Below, in pieces: positions 17,734-26,672 of a DNA stretch of 64,000 bases (positions are counted from its first letter, which is position 1; each line of letters starts with the position of its first letter). The position numbers and the translations under genes are program-made. Origin of the DNA: Saccharopolyspora_D taberi (GTDB taxonomy: Bacteria > Actinomycetota > Actinomycetes > Mycobacteriales > Pseudonocardiaceae); NCBI RefSeq assembly GCF_039534165.1, contig NZ_BAAAUX010000011.1, positions 186,001 to 250,000 on the forward strand, in the 5' to 3' direction. Below the pieces are notes generated by a model. The model was given only the letters and a program-made list of their open reading frames with translations, was not told the origin of the DNA and ran no database searches.

Positions 17734-18630
17734 CTACACGCGCCGGAGGATGTACCCCGCCATCTCCAGCACGTGGTCGAAATCGGTGCCCAAGAACATC
17801 AGGTCCACCAGGGCGTGCTCGACGCCTGCCTCGTCCCGCGCCCGCCGGATCGTGGTGACGATCTGGTCGAGCGTCGCGGTGTGGTCGGGGTAGACGCGCA
17901 GGATCAGGCCGAGCCCACCGGGATCGCGTCCCGCTTCCTCGGCCATCTGGCGGATCTGGCGCATCGGCGCCGCGACGGCGGCGGCCGGGTCGACGTCGCC
18001 GGGCACCGGCAGGATCGGCAGCCAGCCGTCCGCGGAGCGGGCGATCCGCCGCAGCGCGGCGGGCGCGAAGCCGCCGAGGTACACCGGCGGGTGCGGGCGC
18101 TGGATCGGCTTGAGCCGGGCGTGGGTCGGCGGCACGCTCCAGTGCTCGCCGTCGAACTCGGCCACGTCGTCGGTCCAGAGCCGCTTCAGCGCCTCCAGGC
18201 CCTCGTCGAGCCGGACACCCCGCTCCCGCAACGGAATTCCCGCCGCCCGGAACTCCTCCGGCGACCAGCCCACGCCGAACCCGGCGAGCAGCCGCCCCCG
18301 GCTCATCACGTCGATGGTCGTCAGCGACCGGGCCAGGAGCGCGGGCGGGTACCACGGCGCGTTGAGGACGTTGCTGCCCAGCAGCACCTTCTCCGTCGCG
18401 GCCGCCGCGGCGCTGAGCAGCGCGAAGGGATCGAGGATCCGGTGGAACTCGTCCGGGATCGTGTCGGCGCCGGGCGGGTACCCGACCTCCGGGGAGACCG
18501 GGGCGAGGAGCCGGTCACCGACCCAGAGGCTGGCCGCGCCCAGCCCCTCGGCCTCGCGGGCGAACCCGGCGATGCCGTCGGCCTGATGAGCCAGCGCGCC
18601 CAGCTGCGGAAGGCTGAACCCGATGCGCAT
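17734..18630 (-). CDS. LLM-class (luciferase-like) F420-dependent oxidoreductase
   Basis: This 298-residue TIM-barrel flavin/F420 oxidoreductase begins with the family hallmark MRIGFSLPQLG and has LWVGDRLL, a DPFALLSAAAAATEKVLLGS strand and LLAGFGVGWSPEEF. It most resembles the TIGR03619-type F420-dependent group. It should use reduced F420 (or FMN) to reduce or oxidise an organic substrate in the cytoplasm. It diverges from a TetR gene across 200 nt, which suggests substrate-inducible control. F420 versus FMN use cannot be settled from sequence alone. Confidence 0.8.
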   Translation of the reverse strand: MRIGFSLPQLGALAHQADGIAGFAREAEGLGAASLWVGDRLLAPVSPEVGYPPGADTIPDEFHRILDPFALLSAAAAATEKVLLGSNVLNAPWYPPALLARSLTTIDVMSRGRLLAGFGVGWSPEEFRAAGIPLRERGVRLDEGLEALKRLWTDDVAEFDGEHWSVPPTHARLKPIQRPHPPVYLGGFAPAALRRIARSADGWLPILPVPGDVDPAAAVAAPMRQIRQMAEEAGRDPGGLGLILRVYPDHTATLDQIVTTIRRARDEAGVEHALVDLMFLGTDFDHVLEMAGYILRRV

Positions 18631-18830
18631 GGAGACCTCCTTGGCGGAAAAGACGTTTCCGCGGTAGCTGCTTTGCCGGGGACGACGCTACACGCAAAAG
18701 CGGAGACTTCTCCAGTTAGGTCCCGAACCGCTGGCAGGACGGTCGGCAGGCGGTTCCGGGCGGAACCTACGATGGCTCTGGTCTGACCTTTCGGCGCCGA
18801 AGGGCAGCGCGGAGAGAGAGGTTGGCGGTC

Positions 18831-19448
18831 ATGGCAGGACGAACCCGCAACGGCGCGTTGCCGATCATCGGCCAGCGACCGGCCGAGCGCGCCGACGCCG
18901 CGCGCAACCGGCGCAAGATCCTGGAGGCCGCCTCGCGGCTCATCGCCGAGAGCGGCCCCGAGAACCTGTCCCTGGACGAGGTCGCCGACGTGGCGCGGGT
19001 CGGGGTCGGCACGGTGTACCGCCGCTTCGGGGACCGGGCCGGGCTCGTCCAGTCCCTGCTGGACGATCGCGAACTCCGGTTCCAGGAGGCGTTCATGCAG
19101 GGGCCACCGCCGCTGGGCCCGGGCGCGCCGCCCGCGGAGCGCGTCCGCGCGTTCCTGCACGCCCACGTCGACCGGGTCGACGACCAGGCCGAACTGCTGC
19201 TGGTCGCCGAGGCCACCAGCCCGGAGGTCCGCTACCACGACGGCCCCTACCCGCTCCTGCACCTGCACCTCGTGACGCTGCTGAACCAGCTCCGGCCCGG
19301 CGCGAACGCGCACTACCTCGCCCATGCACTGCTCGCTCCGCTGTCCGCGAGCCTGATCACCCACCAGCGGTCGAACGAGGGGCTAAGCGTCGCCGAGATC
19401 AAGGCCGGCATCGACGACCTGCTCGCGTTCACCGGCGTGCGGCCGTAG
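18831..19448 (+). CDS. TetR-family transcriptional regulator
   Basis: This 205-residue repressor has an N-terminal TetR helix-turn-helix at about 20-75 (AARNRRKILEAASRLIAE, then VGVGTVYRRFGDR). The C-terminal ligand domain shows the SBP-type LLVAEAT segment. The ATG at 18831 has a GAGAGAGAGG run 9 nt upstream; an in-frame TTG at 18822 is the alternative. It diverges from the LLM oxidoreductase and probably represses it. The intergenic region contains an imperfect inverted repeat around AACCGC/GCGGTT (about 18725-18760) that could be the operator. Confidence 0.82.
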   Translation: MAGRTRNGALPIIGQRPAERADAARNRRKILEAASRLIAESGPENLSLDEVADVARVGVGTVYRRFGDRAGLVQSLLDDRELRFQEAFMQGPPPLGPGAPPAERVRAFLHAHVDRVDDQAELLLVAEATSPEVRYHDGPYPLLHLHLVTLLNQLRPGANAHYLAHALLAPLSASLITHQRSNEGLSVAEIKAGIDDLLAFTGVRP

Positions 19449-19488
19449 AGCGCGTCCGGACGCGCCCCGCATGACGTCTGGCCAAACA

Positions 19489-19503
19489 TGAGAATCATTC
19501 ATA
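19489..19503. promoter_or_regulatory. Possible Fur/Zur-family box
   Basis: TGAGAATCATTCATA shares 11 of 15 bases with the actinobacterial Zur consensus TGAAAATCATTTTCA and lies 38 nt upstream of the glycosidase start. It is AT-rich against the background. The second half is poorly symmetric, so this is tentative. Confidence 0.3.
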
Positions 19504-19540
19504 TGATCGGTGGCCGGTGCTGCGACCAGCGGGAGGCGCC

Positions 19541-20950
19541 ATGCGGCGACTGGCCGGATTGTTGTTCGCTCTCACCCTGATGTCGTCCCTGCTCGGGGTC
19601 GCGACGCCGGCATCGGCCGGTACCGGCGGGCTGCGCGTCGACAACGGCTGGTTCGTCGACGAGCAGAACCGGATCGTGCTGCTGCACGGGGTGAACAACG
19701 TCGACAAGCAGGCCCCGTACGTCGAGCCCGGTGACGGGTTCACCCTGACCGCGGCCGATGCGCGGCTGCTGGCCCGGCACGGCTTCAACACGGTCCGGCT
19801 CGGGGTTTCCTTCGACGGGCTCATGCCCTCCCCCGGCGACGTCGACGAGTCCTACCTCGACCGGCTCGCCGGTGTCGTCGACGTCCTCGGCGCGGCGGGG
19901 ATCCACGTGCTGCTGGACAACCACCAGGACGGGCTGAGCAAGAGCTGGGGTGGCAACGGTTTTCCGGAGTGGGCGATCCGGGCGCGACCGCAGCCGTGGG
20001 AGCCGAACCCCGGATTCCCGCTCTACTACCTGATGCCGAGCATGAACGCGGCGTGGAACGAGGTCTGGAACAACGACCACGGCGCGGTGGACCACCTCGG
20101 CGACGCGCTGGCCGCGCTGGCCTCCCGGGTCGGCGACCACCCGTCGGTGCTCGGGATCGAGCTGCTGAACGAACCCTGGCCGGGCACCGCCTTCCCGACC
20201 TGCTACCCGCTGGGCTGCCCGCTGTTCGACCGCCAGTACCAGGCCGTGCACGAGGACCTGACCTCCCGGATCCGCGAGGTCGCCCCGGATCTGCCGGTGT
20301 TCTGGGAACCGAACGTGACGTGGAACCAGATGATGCCCACGCATCTCGCCGAACCGCCGCTGACCCCGGCGATCGACGACGAGCAGGTCGCGTTCTCGTT
20401 CCACGACTACTGCGTTGCCAGCCAGTCGGCGATCTACCTGGGCATGCCAGAGGAACTGATCGGGCTGTGCCCGGTCCAGCACGACCTCACCTGGGGCCAC
20501 GCCGACGCGTTCACCGGGCGCACCGGCCTGCCCGCGCTGGTGACCGAGTTCGGCGACGTCGACCCCGAAGTGCTCGGCCACACGCTCTCCCGCGCCGACG
20601 ACCGCTTCACCGGATGGCAGTACTGGCACTACGAGAGCATCACCGGGCCGCAGCCGGAGGAGGACCCCTTCCTGAGCGAGGCCGGACGCCAGCTCGTGCG
20701 CACCTATCCGCGAGCCACCGCGGGCACTCCGGAAGCGATGGACTTCGACCCGGCCACCGGCGACTTCCGCTACACCTACCGGCCCGCGGGCACCGCGCTG
20801 ACCGAGATCTACGTCTCCGACCTGCACTACCCGGACGGGTACGAGGTCTCGGTCGACGGCGGCGAGGTCACGTCCGCACCCGGAGCACCGGTCGTGACCG
20901 TGCGGGCCGGCGGAGCCGGTCCGGTCACGGTGGCCGTGCACCGGCGCTGA
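19541..20950 (+). CDS. Secreted GH5 glycosidase, endoglycoceramidase-like
   Basis: This protein of 469 residues starts at the ATG at 19541, 4 nt after GGGAGG. A Sec signal peptide ends near residue 27 (ASA). The catalytic domain is a GH5 TIM barrel with LDNHQDGLSKSWGGNGFP, the acid/base Glu in LLNEPWPG and the nucleophile Glu in LVTEFGDVD. The QYWHYESITGP segment and a C-terminal beta domain (about 385-469) match Rhodococcus-type endoglycoceramidases, which release the oligosaccharide from glycosphingolipids. Sphingolipid-like eukaryotic substrates suggest scavenging from fungi, plants or animals. Related GH5 beta-glycosidases are possible. Confidence 0.8.
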   Translation: MRRLAGLLFALTLMSSLLGVATPASAGTGGLRVDNGWFVDEQNRIVLLHGVNNVDKQAPYVEPGDGFTLTAADARLLARHGFNTVRLGVSFDGLMPSPGDVDESYLDRLAGVVDVLGAAGIHVLLDNHQDGLSKSWGGNGFPEWAIRARPQPWEPNPGFPLYYLMPSMNAAWNEVWNNDHGAVDHLGDALAALASRVGDHPSVLGIELLNEPWPGTAFPTCYPLGCPLFDRQYQAVHEDLTSRIREVAPDLPVFWEPNVTWNQMMPTHLAEPPLTPAIDDEQVAFSFHDYCVASQSAIYLGMPEELIGLCPVQHDLTWGHADAFTGRTGLPALVTEFGDVDPEVLGHTLSRADDRFTGWQYWHYESITGPQPEEDPFLSEAGRQLVRTYPRATAGTPEAMDFDPATGDFRYTYRPAGTALTEIYVSDLHYPDGYEVSVDGGEVTSAPGAPVVTVRAGGAGPVTVAVHRR

Positions 20951-20967
20951 TCGTCCACAGTGGAGGA

Positions 20968-21474
20968 TCAGGTTCCGGTCGTGGTCCCCGGCCTGCCGCC
21001 GAAACCGCCCCGGGCGATCGTCCCGCCCGAAACGGGAACGCTCCCCTGACGGCCGATCACCGGCTGCGCACCGGACTTCGACGTCGGGGTGATGAAGCTG
21101 CCGCCGAAGACCTTCGATCCCACCGGCGCGGCGTAGCCGCCGCCGATGGTGGAGTAGTAGTACCACCACGCGCCGACGCCCGGGTGGCTCCCGGGATCGC
21201 TCACCTCGGTGGGCGAGTCCTGGCATTCCTCGTCGTCGATCCGTTGCTGGGTGCTGGAATCGACGCACACGGCGACGTAGTCCTGGTAATCGCCGGGATC
21301 GGGAGCGGGTGTGATCGGAGGAGGAGCGGGCCGCGGTGACGACGTGGGCGGACTGGGAGTGACCGTCGAACTCGCACCGCTCGCGCACGCCGAGAGCGCG
21401 TACGCCGCCGCGACCCACGGCACCAGCCGCAGGACCGACACCTTCGCCGCTGGACCTCTGCGCCCTCCACCCAT
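20968..21474 (-). CDS. Putative lipoprotein with Gly-rich C-terminus
   Basis: This 168-residue protein starts at the ATG at 21474, preceded by AGGGGG 7 nt upstream. A signal peptide with lipobox LSAC (about residues 28-31) predicts lipid anchoring on the outer face of the membrane. A Pro/Ser/Thr-rich linker follows, then a small domain with two cysteines (AVCVDSS and EECQDS) and aromatic WWYYYSTIGGGYAAPVG. The tail is RGGFGG. This architecture recurs in actinomycete surface proteins of unknown function. It converges with the glycosidase gene (17-nt gap). The lipoprotein prediction is good; the role is unknown. Confidence 0.68.
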   Translation of the reverse strand: MGGGRRGPAAKVSVLRLVPWVAAAYALSACASGASSTVTPSPPTSSPRPAPPPITPAPDPGDYQDYVAVCVDSSTQQRIDDEECQDSPTEVSDPGSHPGVGAWWYYYSTIGGGYAAPVGSKVFGGSFITPTSKSGAQPVIGRQGSVPVSGGTIARGGFGGRPGTTTGT

Positions 21475-21610
21475 GCGCAACCCCCTAATGATGATCATGT
21501 GCTGGGGCGCCGAGCCTAGGTCAGGACGATCGCGCGCAAGGCGGTTTCGCACAGGTCCGCCGAGAGAAGTGCCGGTGGAGCAGGTGCCGGCCCGCTCCAC
21601 CGGCCGGGGC

Positions 21611-22435
21611 TCAGCCGCCGAACACCTCGGCGTTCTCCCGCACCCACTGGGCGTAGGTCCGGGCCGGTCTTCCGGTCACCTCCTCCACGGTGGGCAGGAC
21701 GGTACGGCCTTCCTCGGGCGGATTCGTCCGCATCCACACGAAGAACCCGATGTCCTCCTCGGAGAAGCCCGCCTCCCGCCACCGCGCGACGATCTCGTCC
21801 CGGCTCAGCTCCACGAACCGGATTTCGCGGCCGAGCGCCTCGCTGATCGTCCGCACCTTCTCCGGCGCGGTGAGCGCTTCCGGGCCGGTGAGCCAGTACT
21901 GCTTGCCGGCGTGCCCGTCCGAGGTGAGCGCGGTGGCCGCCACCGACGCGATGTCCGCGTCGTGCACCATCGCGCTCGGAGTTCCGGCGAAGGCGTCGCG
22001 GACGACGCCCTCCTGCCGGATCGACTCCGCCCATTCCGCGGTGTTGGACATGAACTCGACCGGCGCCAGGTAGGTGTGCTGCACGCCGCTGGCCTCGACC
22101 GCCTCGTCCAGCGCGGTCTTCGCAGGCTCGCCCTTGAGCACGGTCACCCTGCCGACCCCGGCTTCCACCGCCAGCTCCATGATCTGCGCTCCGTTGGTCA
22201 GCGGCGCGTAGTCGTCGCCGCCGAAACTGATCAGGTGCGCGGCGGTCACCCCGGTGAACGCCCCGGCCAGGCTCGCGGTGTCCGCGAGGTTGCCCGCGAC
22301 GACCTCGGTGCCCGCGGGAAGATCCGCCCGCGACGGGTCGCGGGTGAGGGCGCGCACCCGGTGCCCGGCCGCCAGCAGTTGCTCGACCAGCCGACGACCG
22401 ACGTTGCCGGTGGCCCCTGACACGAGAACAGTCAT
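21611..22435 (-). CDS. NmrA-like NAD(P)-binding oxidoreductase
   Basis: This 274-residue atypical short-chain dehydrogenase starts at the ATG at 22435 with GAAAGGGGAA upstream. It has an N-terminal Rossmann motif VSGATGNVGRRL (GxxGxxG), HRVRALTRD (typical of NADPH preference) and no YxxxK catalytic pair, placing it in the NmrA/TMR quinone-reductase-like group. Such proteins act as redox sensors or NAD(P)H:quinone reductases. It is followed 75 nt upstream by the MBL-fold gene on the same strand, so co-transcription is possible. The fold call is good; the activity is open. Confidence 0.78.
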   Translation of the reverse strand: MTVLVSGATGNVGRRLVEQLLAAGHRVRALTRDPSRADLPAGTEVVAGNLADTASLAGAFTGVTAAHLISFGGDDYAPLTNGAQIMELAVEAGVGRVTVLKGEPAKTALDEAVEASGVQHTYLAPVEFMSNTAEWAESIRQEGVVRDAFAGTPSAMVHDADIASVAATALTSDGHAGKQYWLTGPEALTAPEKVRTISEALGREIRFVELSRDEIVARWREAGFSEEDIGFFVWMRTNPPEEGRTVLPTVEEVTGRPARTYAQWVRENAEVFGG

Positions 22436-22522
22436 CGATTCCCCTTTCGTCACGGGCGCGAAGCTAACCGGCATCGAGGCCACTTGGCGGCCTCGTTCCC
22501 GGGCACCGTCATGGAATCGGCC

Positions 22523-23428
22523 CTAGACCCACCGGCTGATGGCGAACTTGGTGCCGTCCCGGCGGATCTCCACCACGCCCGTGCCCGCGAAGTGCGCCGG
22601 GACGACGAGCTCGCGGTTGTCGGCGGCGCGTTCCAGCACGGCCCGGCGCGTCTCGGCGGCCTTCCCCGGGTCCTCGCAGAAGCAGCTGCTGTGGGCGGGT
22701 TCGAGGATCTGGACCGGGGTGTGCAGCAGGTCCCCGACGAAGACCGCGCGGTCGGAGCCGGATTCCAGCCGGACGACGGTGGATCCTGGGGTGTGCCCGG
22801 GCGCCGGTTCGAGGACGAGGTTGTCGTCGATGCGGTGTCCGCCTTCCCAAAGGACGGCGCGGTCGAGCACGGGCGCCACGCTGTCGGCGTAGACGAGGTG
22901 GCTGCCCTCCAGCCGGACGCGTTCGTGCTCGCTCCGGGGCGCCGGGCGCCGGTGGGCGTTGCCGGGGTCGAAGTACTCCTTGTCGGCGCGCGGGATCAGG
23001 TAGGTCGCGTTCGGGAAGGTCGGCTCCCATCCGCCGTCGCTCCCCCGGGTGTTCCAGCCGACGTGGTCGTAGTGCAGGTGGGTGTTGACCACGACGTCGA
23101 CGTCCTCCGGCCGGACGCCCGCCTCGGCGAGCCGGTCCAGGAACCCGGTGCGCAGCCCGTCGAACATCGGGGCCTGCGGCCGGGTCCGGTCGTTGCCGAT
23201 GCCGGTGTCGACCAGCACGACCTTGCCCCGGCTGCGCAGGACCCAGGTCTGCATCGCGCCGTGGCAGTTGTCGTTGTCCGGGCGCCAGTGGTCGGGAACC
23301 AGCCAGGACTCGTTGGCGCGCCAGGTCTCCGGCTCGCCGCCGGGCAGGATCGTGCGCGCCGCGACGATCTCGCCCTGCCACTCGACGACCCTGCTGACCT
23401 CGACCTCGCCCAGGCGGAAGCTGTCCAT
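22523..23428 (-). CDS. Metallo-beta-lactamase-fold hydrolase
   Basis: This 301-residue MBL-fold protein has the metal motif NTHLHYDHVG (HxHxDH), APGHTPGST with the next histidine, VFVGDLLHTP with the bridging aspartate, and VPAHFAG near the end. Its insert AMQTWVLRSRGKVVLVDTGIGND and overall layout fit the quorum-quenching lactonase/alkylsulfatase-like cluster of small-molecule hydrolases. It is probably cytoplasmic and binds two metal ions. The substrate cannot be inferred. It is the upstream neighbour of the NmrA-like gene and diverges from the encapsulin operon. Confidence 0.8.
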   Translation of the reverse strand: MDSFRLGEVEVSRVVEWQGEIVAARTILPGGEPETWRANESWLVPDHWRPDNDNCHGAMQTWVLRSRGKVVLVDTGIGNDRTRPQAPMFDGLRTGFLDRLAEAGVRPEDVDVVVNTHLHYDHVGWNTRGSDGGWEPTFPNATYLIPRADKEYFDPGNAHRRPAPRSEHERVRLEGSHLVYADSVAPVLDRAVLWEGGHRIDDNLVLEPAPGHTPGSTVVRLESGSDRAVFVGDLLHTPVQILEPAHSSCFCEDPGKAAETRRAVLERAADNRELVVPAHFAGTGVVEIRRDGTKFAISRWV

Positions 23429-23799
23429 CCGGCGATGCTATGTACGCCCAACGCGAACATCAATGCGCCGAAGATCGTCAGCCGTTCGGGCGCGCGCCCC
23501 CTTGCACCGGACGCACCGCGGGGTGCGACCCGACCGCGACGCCGCAACTCAGCTTTCCCGAAATCACTTCACCACAATCGAGATAATCGCGAATTCGAGC
23601 CGGATTCATCAGGCCGAGCGCGGATGATCGCGTCACCCAATTGGCGGCTGTACCTGCTCCGAACGAGAAATAGGATTTCGACCAGACGACCGGCCGACAA
23701 CAATTGCGAACCAATGGCGACCGGATATCGCACTGCCCGCCGGCAGTCAGTTCGAAAGCTTTCAACCGCATTCATTTCCTTATTCAGGTGGTGTTCTTC
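23429..23799. promoter_or_regulatory. AT-richer upstream region of the encapsulin/2-MIB operon
   Basis: This 371-nt stretch between divergent genes has clearly lower GC than its surroundings and probably holds the promoters of both the MBL gene and the five-gene terpene operon. A perfect 10-nt palindrome GAAAGCTTTC lies at 23754-23763, 37 nt before the first shell gene. Short open frames here look like chance and have no ribosome-binding sites. Confidence 0.45.
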
Positions 23800-25221
23800 G
23801 TGACTATTGGGGATTCAACGGGGTCGCCGTCGGCAGCCGAGGCCGCCGAGCAGCAGCTGAGCCTGAGCAGGGCGGCCGCGCGCAATCTCGCGACGACGAC
23901 CAAGTCCGTCCCGCAGATGCAGGAGATCTCGTCGCGCTGGCTGCTGCGGCTGCTCCCGTGGGAGGAGGCGTCGGGCGGCACCTACCGGGTCAACCGGCGG
24001 CTGAGCTACCACGTCGGCGACGGCCGGGTCACCTTCACCAACACCGGCGCCGACATCTCGGTCATCCCCCATGAACTCACCGAGCTGCCGCTGTTCCGCG
24101 GCTACGACGACTCCGACGTGCTCGCCGCGCTGGCCGGTCGCTACGAGCAGCGCGAGTACCAGCCCGGCGACGTGATCGTGGAGGCGGGCACCCCGTCCGA
24201 CCAGTCGTTCCTGATCGCCCACGGCAAGGTCGACAAGGTCGGTCCCGGCGAGTACGGCGAGCAGACCGTGCTGGGCGTGCTCGCCGACGGCGACCACTTC
24301 GGCGACGAGACGCTGGCCGACTCGACCACCGTCTGGCAGTACACGGCCCGCGCCGCCACCGCGGTCACCGCGCTGGTCCTGCGCCAGCCCGCCTTCGACG
24401 AGGTCCTGGACCAGTCCGGGACGCTGCGCGAACAGCTCGCGAAGTTCCGGGAGTGGGCGGCCAAGGGGCAGAACGAGCACGGCGAGGCCGCGATCGACCT
24501 GGCCGCCGGGCACTCGGGCGAGCCCGTGATCCCGGGGACCTACGTCGACTACGAGCTCTCGCCGCGAGAGTACGAGCTCGCCGTCGCGCAGACCGTGCTG
24601 CGGGTGCACACCCGGATCGCCGACCTCTACAGCCAGCCGATGGACCAGGTCGAGCAGCAGCTGCGGCTGACCATCGAGGCGCTGCGGGAGCGCCAGGAGC
24701 ACGAGATGCTCAACAACCGCGAGATCGGCCTGCTGCACAACGCCGACCTCCGCCAGCGCGTCCACACCCGCTCCGGCCCGCCGACGCCCGACGACCTCGA
24801 CGAGCTGCTCTCGCTGGTGTGGAAGGAACCCGGCTTCTTCCTCGCGCACCCGCGCGCGATCGGCGCCTTCGGCCGCGAGTGCAACAAGCGCGGGCTGTCG
24901 CCGGAAAGCGTGGACGTCAATGGGCACAAGGTGCCCGCATGGCGCGGCGTTCCGATCTTCCCGAGCAACAAGATCCCGGTCACCCAGCACAACAGCACGA
25001 GCATCCTGCTGGTGCGGGCGGGCAAGGAGAAGCAGGGCGTCATCGGACTGCACCAGACCGGAATTCCGGACGAATACCAGCCCGGCCTTTCGGTGCGGTT
25101 CATGAACATCAACGAGAAGGCCATCATCTCCTATCTCGTGTCCACCTATTACTCGGTCGCCGTGCTGACTCCGGACGCACTCGCGATCCTCGACCACGTC
25201 GAAATCGGGCGCGAAGACTGA
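23800..25221 (+). CDS. Family 2B encapsulin shell protein 1 (with cNMP-binding-like domain)
   Basis: This 473-residue protein starts with GTG at 23800 behind AGGTGG. Residues about 20-90 and 215-473 form the HK97-type shell fold of family 2 encapsulins (SrpI-like: LSLSRAAARNLATTTKS, YELAVAQTVLRVHTRIADLY, FFLAHPRAIGAFGRECNKRG). An insert at about 92-215 has a cyclic-nucleotide-binding-like fold (PGDVIVEAG, DGDHFGDE). Such proteins were long annotated as Crp-like regulators, but there is no HTH. It is the first gene of the 2-methylisoborneol operon and should assemble, with the second shell protein, into a compartment around the terpene synthase. Whether it binds a ligand is unknown. Confidence 0.88.
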   Translation: MTIGDSTGSPSAAEAAEQQLSLSRAAARNLATTTKSVPQMQEISSRWLLRLLPWEEASGGTYRVNRRLSYHVGDGRVTFTNTGADISVIPHELTELPLFRGYDDSDVLAALAGRYEQREYQPGDVIVEAGTPSDQSFLIAHGKVDKVGPGEYGEQTVLGVLADGDHFGDETLADSTTVWQYTARAATAVTALVLRQPAFDEVLDQSGTLREQLAKFREWAAKGQNEHGEAAIDLAAGHSGEPVIPGTYVDYELSPREYELAVAQTVLRVHTRIADLYSQPMDQVEQQLRLTIEALRERQEHEMLNNREIGLLHNADLRQRVHTRSGPPTPDDLDELLSLVWKEPGFFLAHPRAIGAFGRECNKRGLSPESVDVNGHKVPAWRGVPIFPSNKIPVTQHNSTSILLVRAGKEKQGVIGLHQTGIPDEYQPGLSVRFMNINEKAIISYLVSTYYSVAVLTPDALAILDHVEIGRED

Positions 25222-25246
25222 AACAGCGTTTCGGAGGACTGGCACC

Positions 25247-26644
25247 ATGACGGATGTATTTGCGGTTTCCGGCGCCGGGGACCGGCCGGTCAGCCTCGGC
25301 ACCGCGGCGGCCCGCAACCTGGCGACCACCACGAAGTCGGCGCCGCAGATGCAGGAGATCTCCCCCCGGTGGCTGCTGCGGCGGCTGCCGTGGGAGGAGG
25401 TCGAGGCCGGGGCCTACCGGGTCAACCGCAGGCTGACCTACCCGGTGGGCGACGGGCTCGTCACCTTCACCACCGAGGGGCAGCGGGCCCGGGTCGTCCC
25501 GGGGGAACTGCGCGAACTCCCGCTGCTGCGCGGATTCGACGACGAAGCCGCGCTGACCGCGCTGGCGGACCGGTTCGAGCAGCGCGAACTCGGGTCCGGT
25601 GAGGTGATCGCCGAGCCGGGCGGGGCCGCGGACCGGATCGTGCTGCTCGTGCGCGGCCGGGTCAACAAGGTCCTGCGCGGCGAGTACGGCGACGACATCG
25701 TGGCCGACGTGCTCGGCGAGGGGCAGTTCTTCGGGGACGGCGTGCTCGCCAGTTCTGGCCAGCACTGGGAGCACACGTACCGGACGACCACGCCCTGCAC
25801 GGTGCTGGAACTGCCGCGTTCGGCGGTCGAGGGCGTCGCGGACGCCCACGGCTCCCTGCGGGAGCACGTCCGTGCCCGCGCGGCGGCTCCCCGGCCGGAC
25901 ACCAACAAGCGCGGTGAAGCCCGCATCGACCTCTCCTCCGGGCACGAGGGCGAGGTCTCCGTCCCCGGGACGTTCGTCGACTACGCGACCGAACCCCGCG
26001 AGTACGAGCTCGGCGTCGCGCAGACCGTGCTGCGGGTGCACACCCGGGTCGCCGATCTCTACAACGACCCGATGGACCAGACCGAGCAGCAGCTGCGGCT
26101 CACCATCGAGGCGCTGCGGGAGCGCCAGGAGCACGAGCTCATCAACAACCCCGAGTTCGGGCTCCTGCACAACATCGATCCCCGGCAGCGGGTGCGGTCG
26201 CGCACCGGGGCGCCGACGCCGGACGACTTCGACGCCCTGCTCGGCCGCCGCCGCAAGTCCCGGCTGTTCCTGGCCCACCCGCGCGCGATCGCGGCGTTCG
26301 GGCGGGAGTGCAACAAGCGCGGGATCTACCCGGGGACCGCCGACGTCGACGGCAGCCCGGTCCTGACCTGGCGCAACGTGCCGATCTTCCCGTCCGACAA
26401 GCTCCCGGTCAGCAGCCGCGGCACGACCCCGGTGCTGTGCATGCGCACCGGGCTCGACGACGCCGGGGTGATCGGGTTGCGGCAGCGGGCAGTTCCGGAC
26501 GAGTACGAGCCCGGCGTCGGAGTCCGGTCCCTGGGAATCACCGAGAAGGCGATCAGGCAGTACCTGGTCAGCGTTTACTTCTCCGCCGCGGTGCTGGTCC
26601 CGGACGCGCTGGGCGTCCTCGACTCCGTCCGGATCGGACGGTGA
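25247..26644 (+). CDS. Family 2B encapsulin shell protein 2 (with cNMP-binding-like domain)
   Basis: This 465-residue paralogue of the preceding shell protein lies 25 nt downstream with GGAGGA before its ATG. The HK97-type parts are nearly the same in pattern (TAAARNLATTTKSAPQMQEI, and IADLY-like VADLYNDPMDQTEQQLRLT). The cNMP-like insert (about 80-200) is more diverged: its cassette reads FGDGVLASSG, without the usual Glu. Two shell genes side by side point to a mixed shell or to two alternative shells for the same cargo. Co-assembly has been described for family 2B terpene-cyclase encapsulins; here it is inferred from gene order. Confidence 0.87.
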   Translation: MTDVFAVSGAGDRPVSLGTAAARNLATTTKSAPQMQEISPRWLLRRLPWEEVEAGAYRVNRRLTYPVGDGLVTFTTEGQRARVVPGELRELPLLRGFDDEAALTALADRFEQRELGSGEVIAEPGGAADRIVLLVRGRVNKVLRGEYGDDIVADVLGEGQFFGDGVLASSGQHWEHTYRTTTPCTVLELPRSAVEGVADAHGSLREHVRARAAAPRPDTNKRGEARIDLSSGHEGEVSVPGTFVDYATEPREYELGVAQTVLRVHTRVADLYNDPMDQTEQQLRLTIEALRERQEHELINNPEFGLLHNIDPRQRVRSRTGAPTPDDFDALLGRRRKSRLFLAHPRAIAAFGRECNKRGIYPGTADVDGSPVLTWRNVPIFPSDKLPVSSRGTTPVLCMRTGLDDAGVIGLRQRAVPDEYEPGVGVRSLGITEKAIRQYLVSVYFSAAVLVPDALGVLDSVRIGR

Positions 26645-26672
26645 CCACCGCGGGGGAGGGAGCGGAGGCACC

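Noticed and set aside
23569..23775. Small minus-strand gene upstream of the encapsulin operon
   Set aside because: 68 codons with no ribosome-binding site, no domain, and located in the AT-richer promoter region; better explained as chance.
23800..26644. Crp/Fnr-type transcription factors
   Set aside because: Both proteins have a cyclic-nucleotide-binding-like part but no helix-turn-helix, and the flanking sequence is HK97-type encapsulin shell. They are shell proteins.
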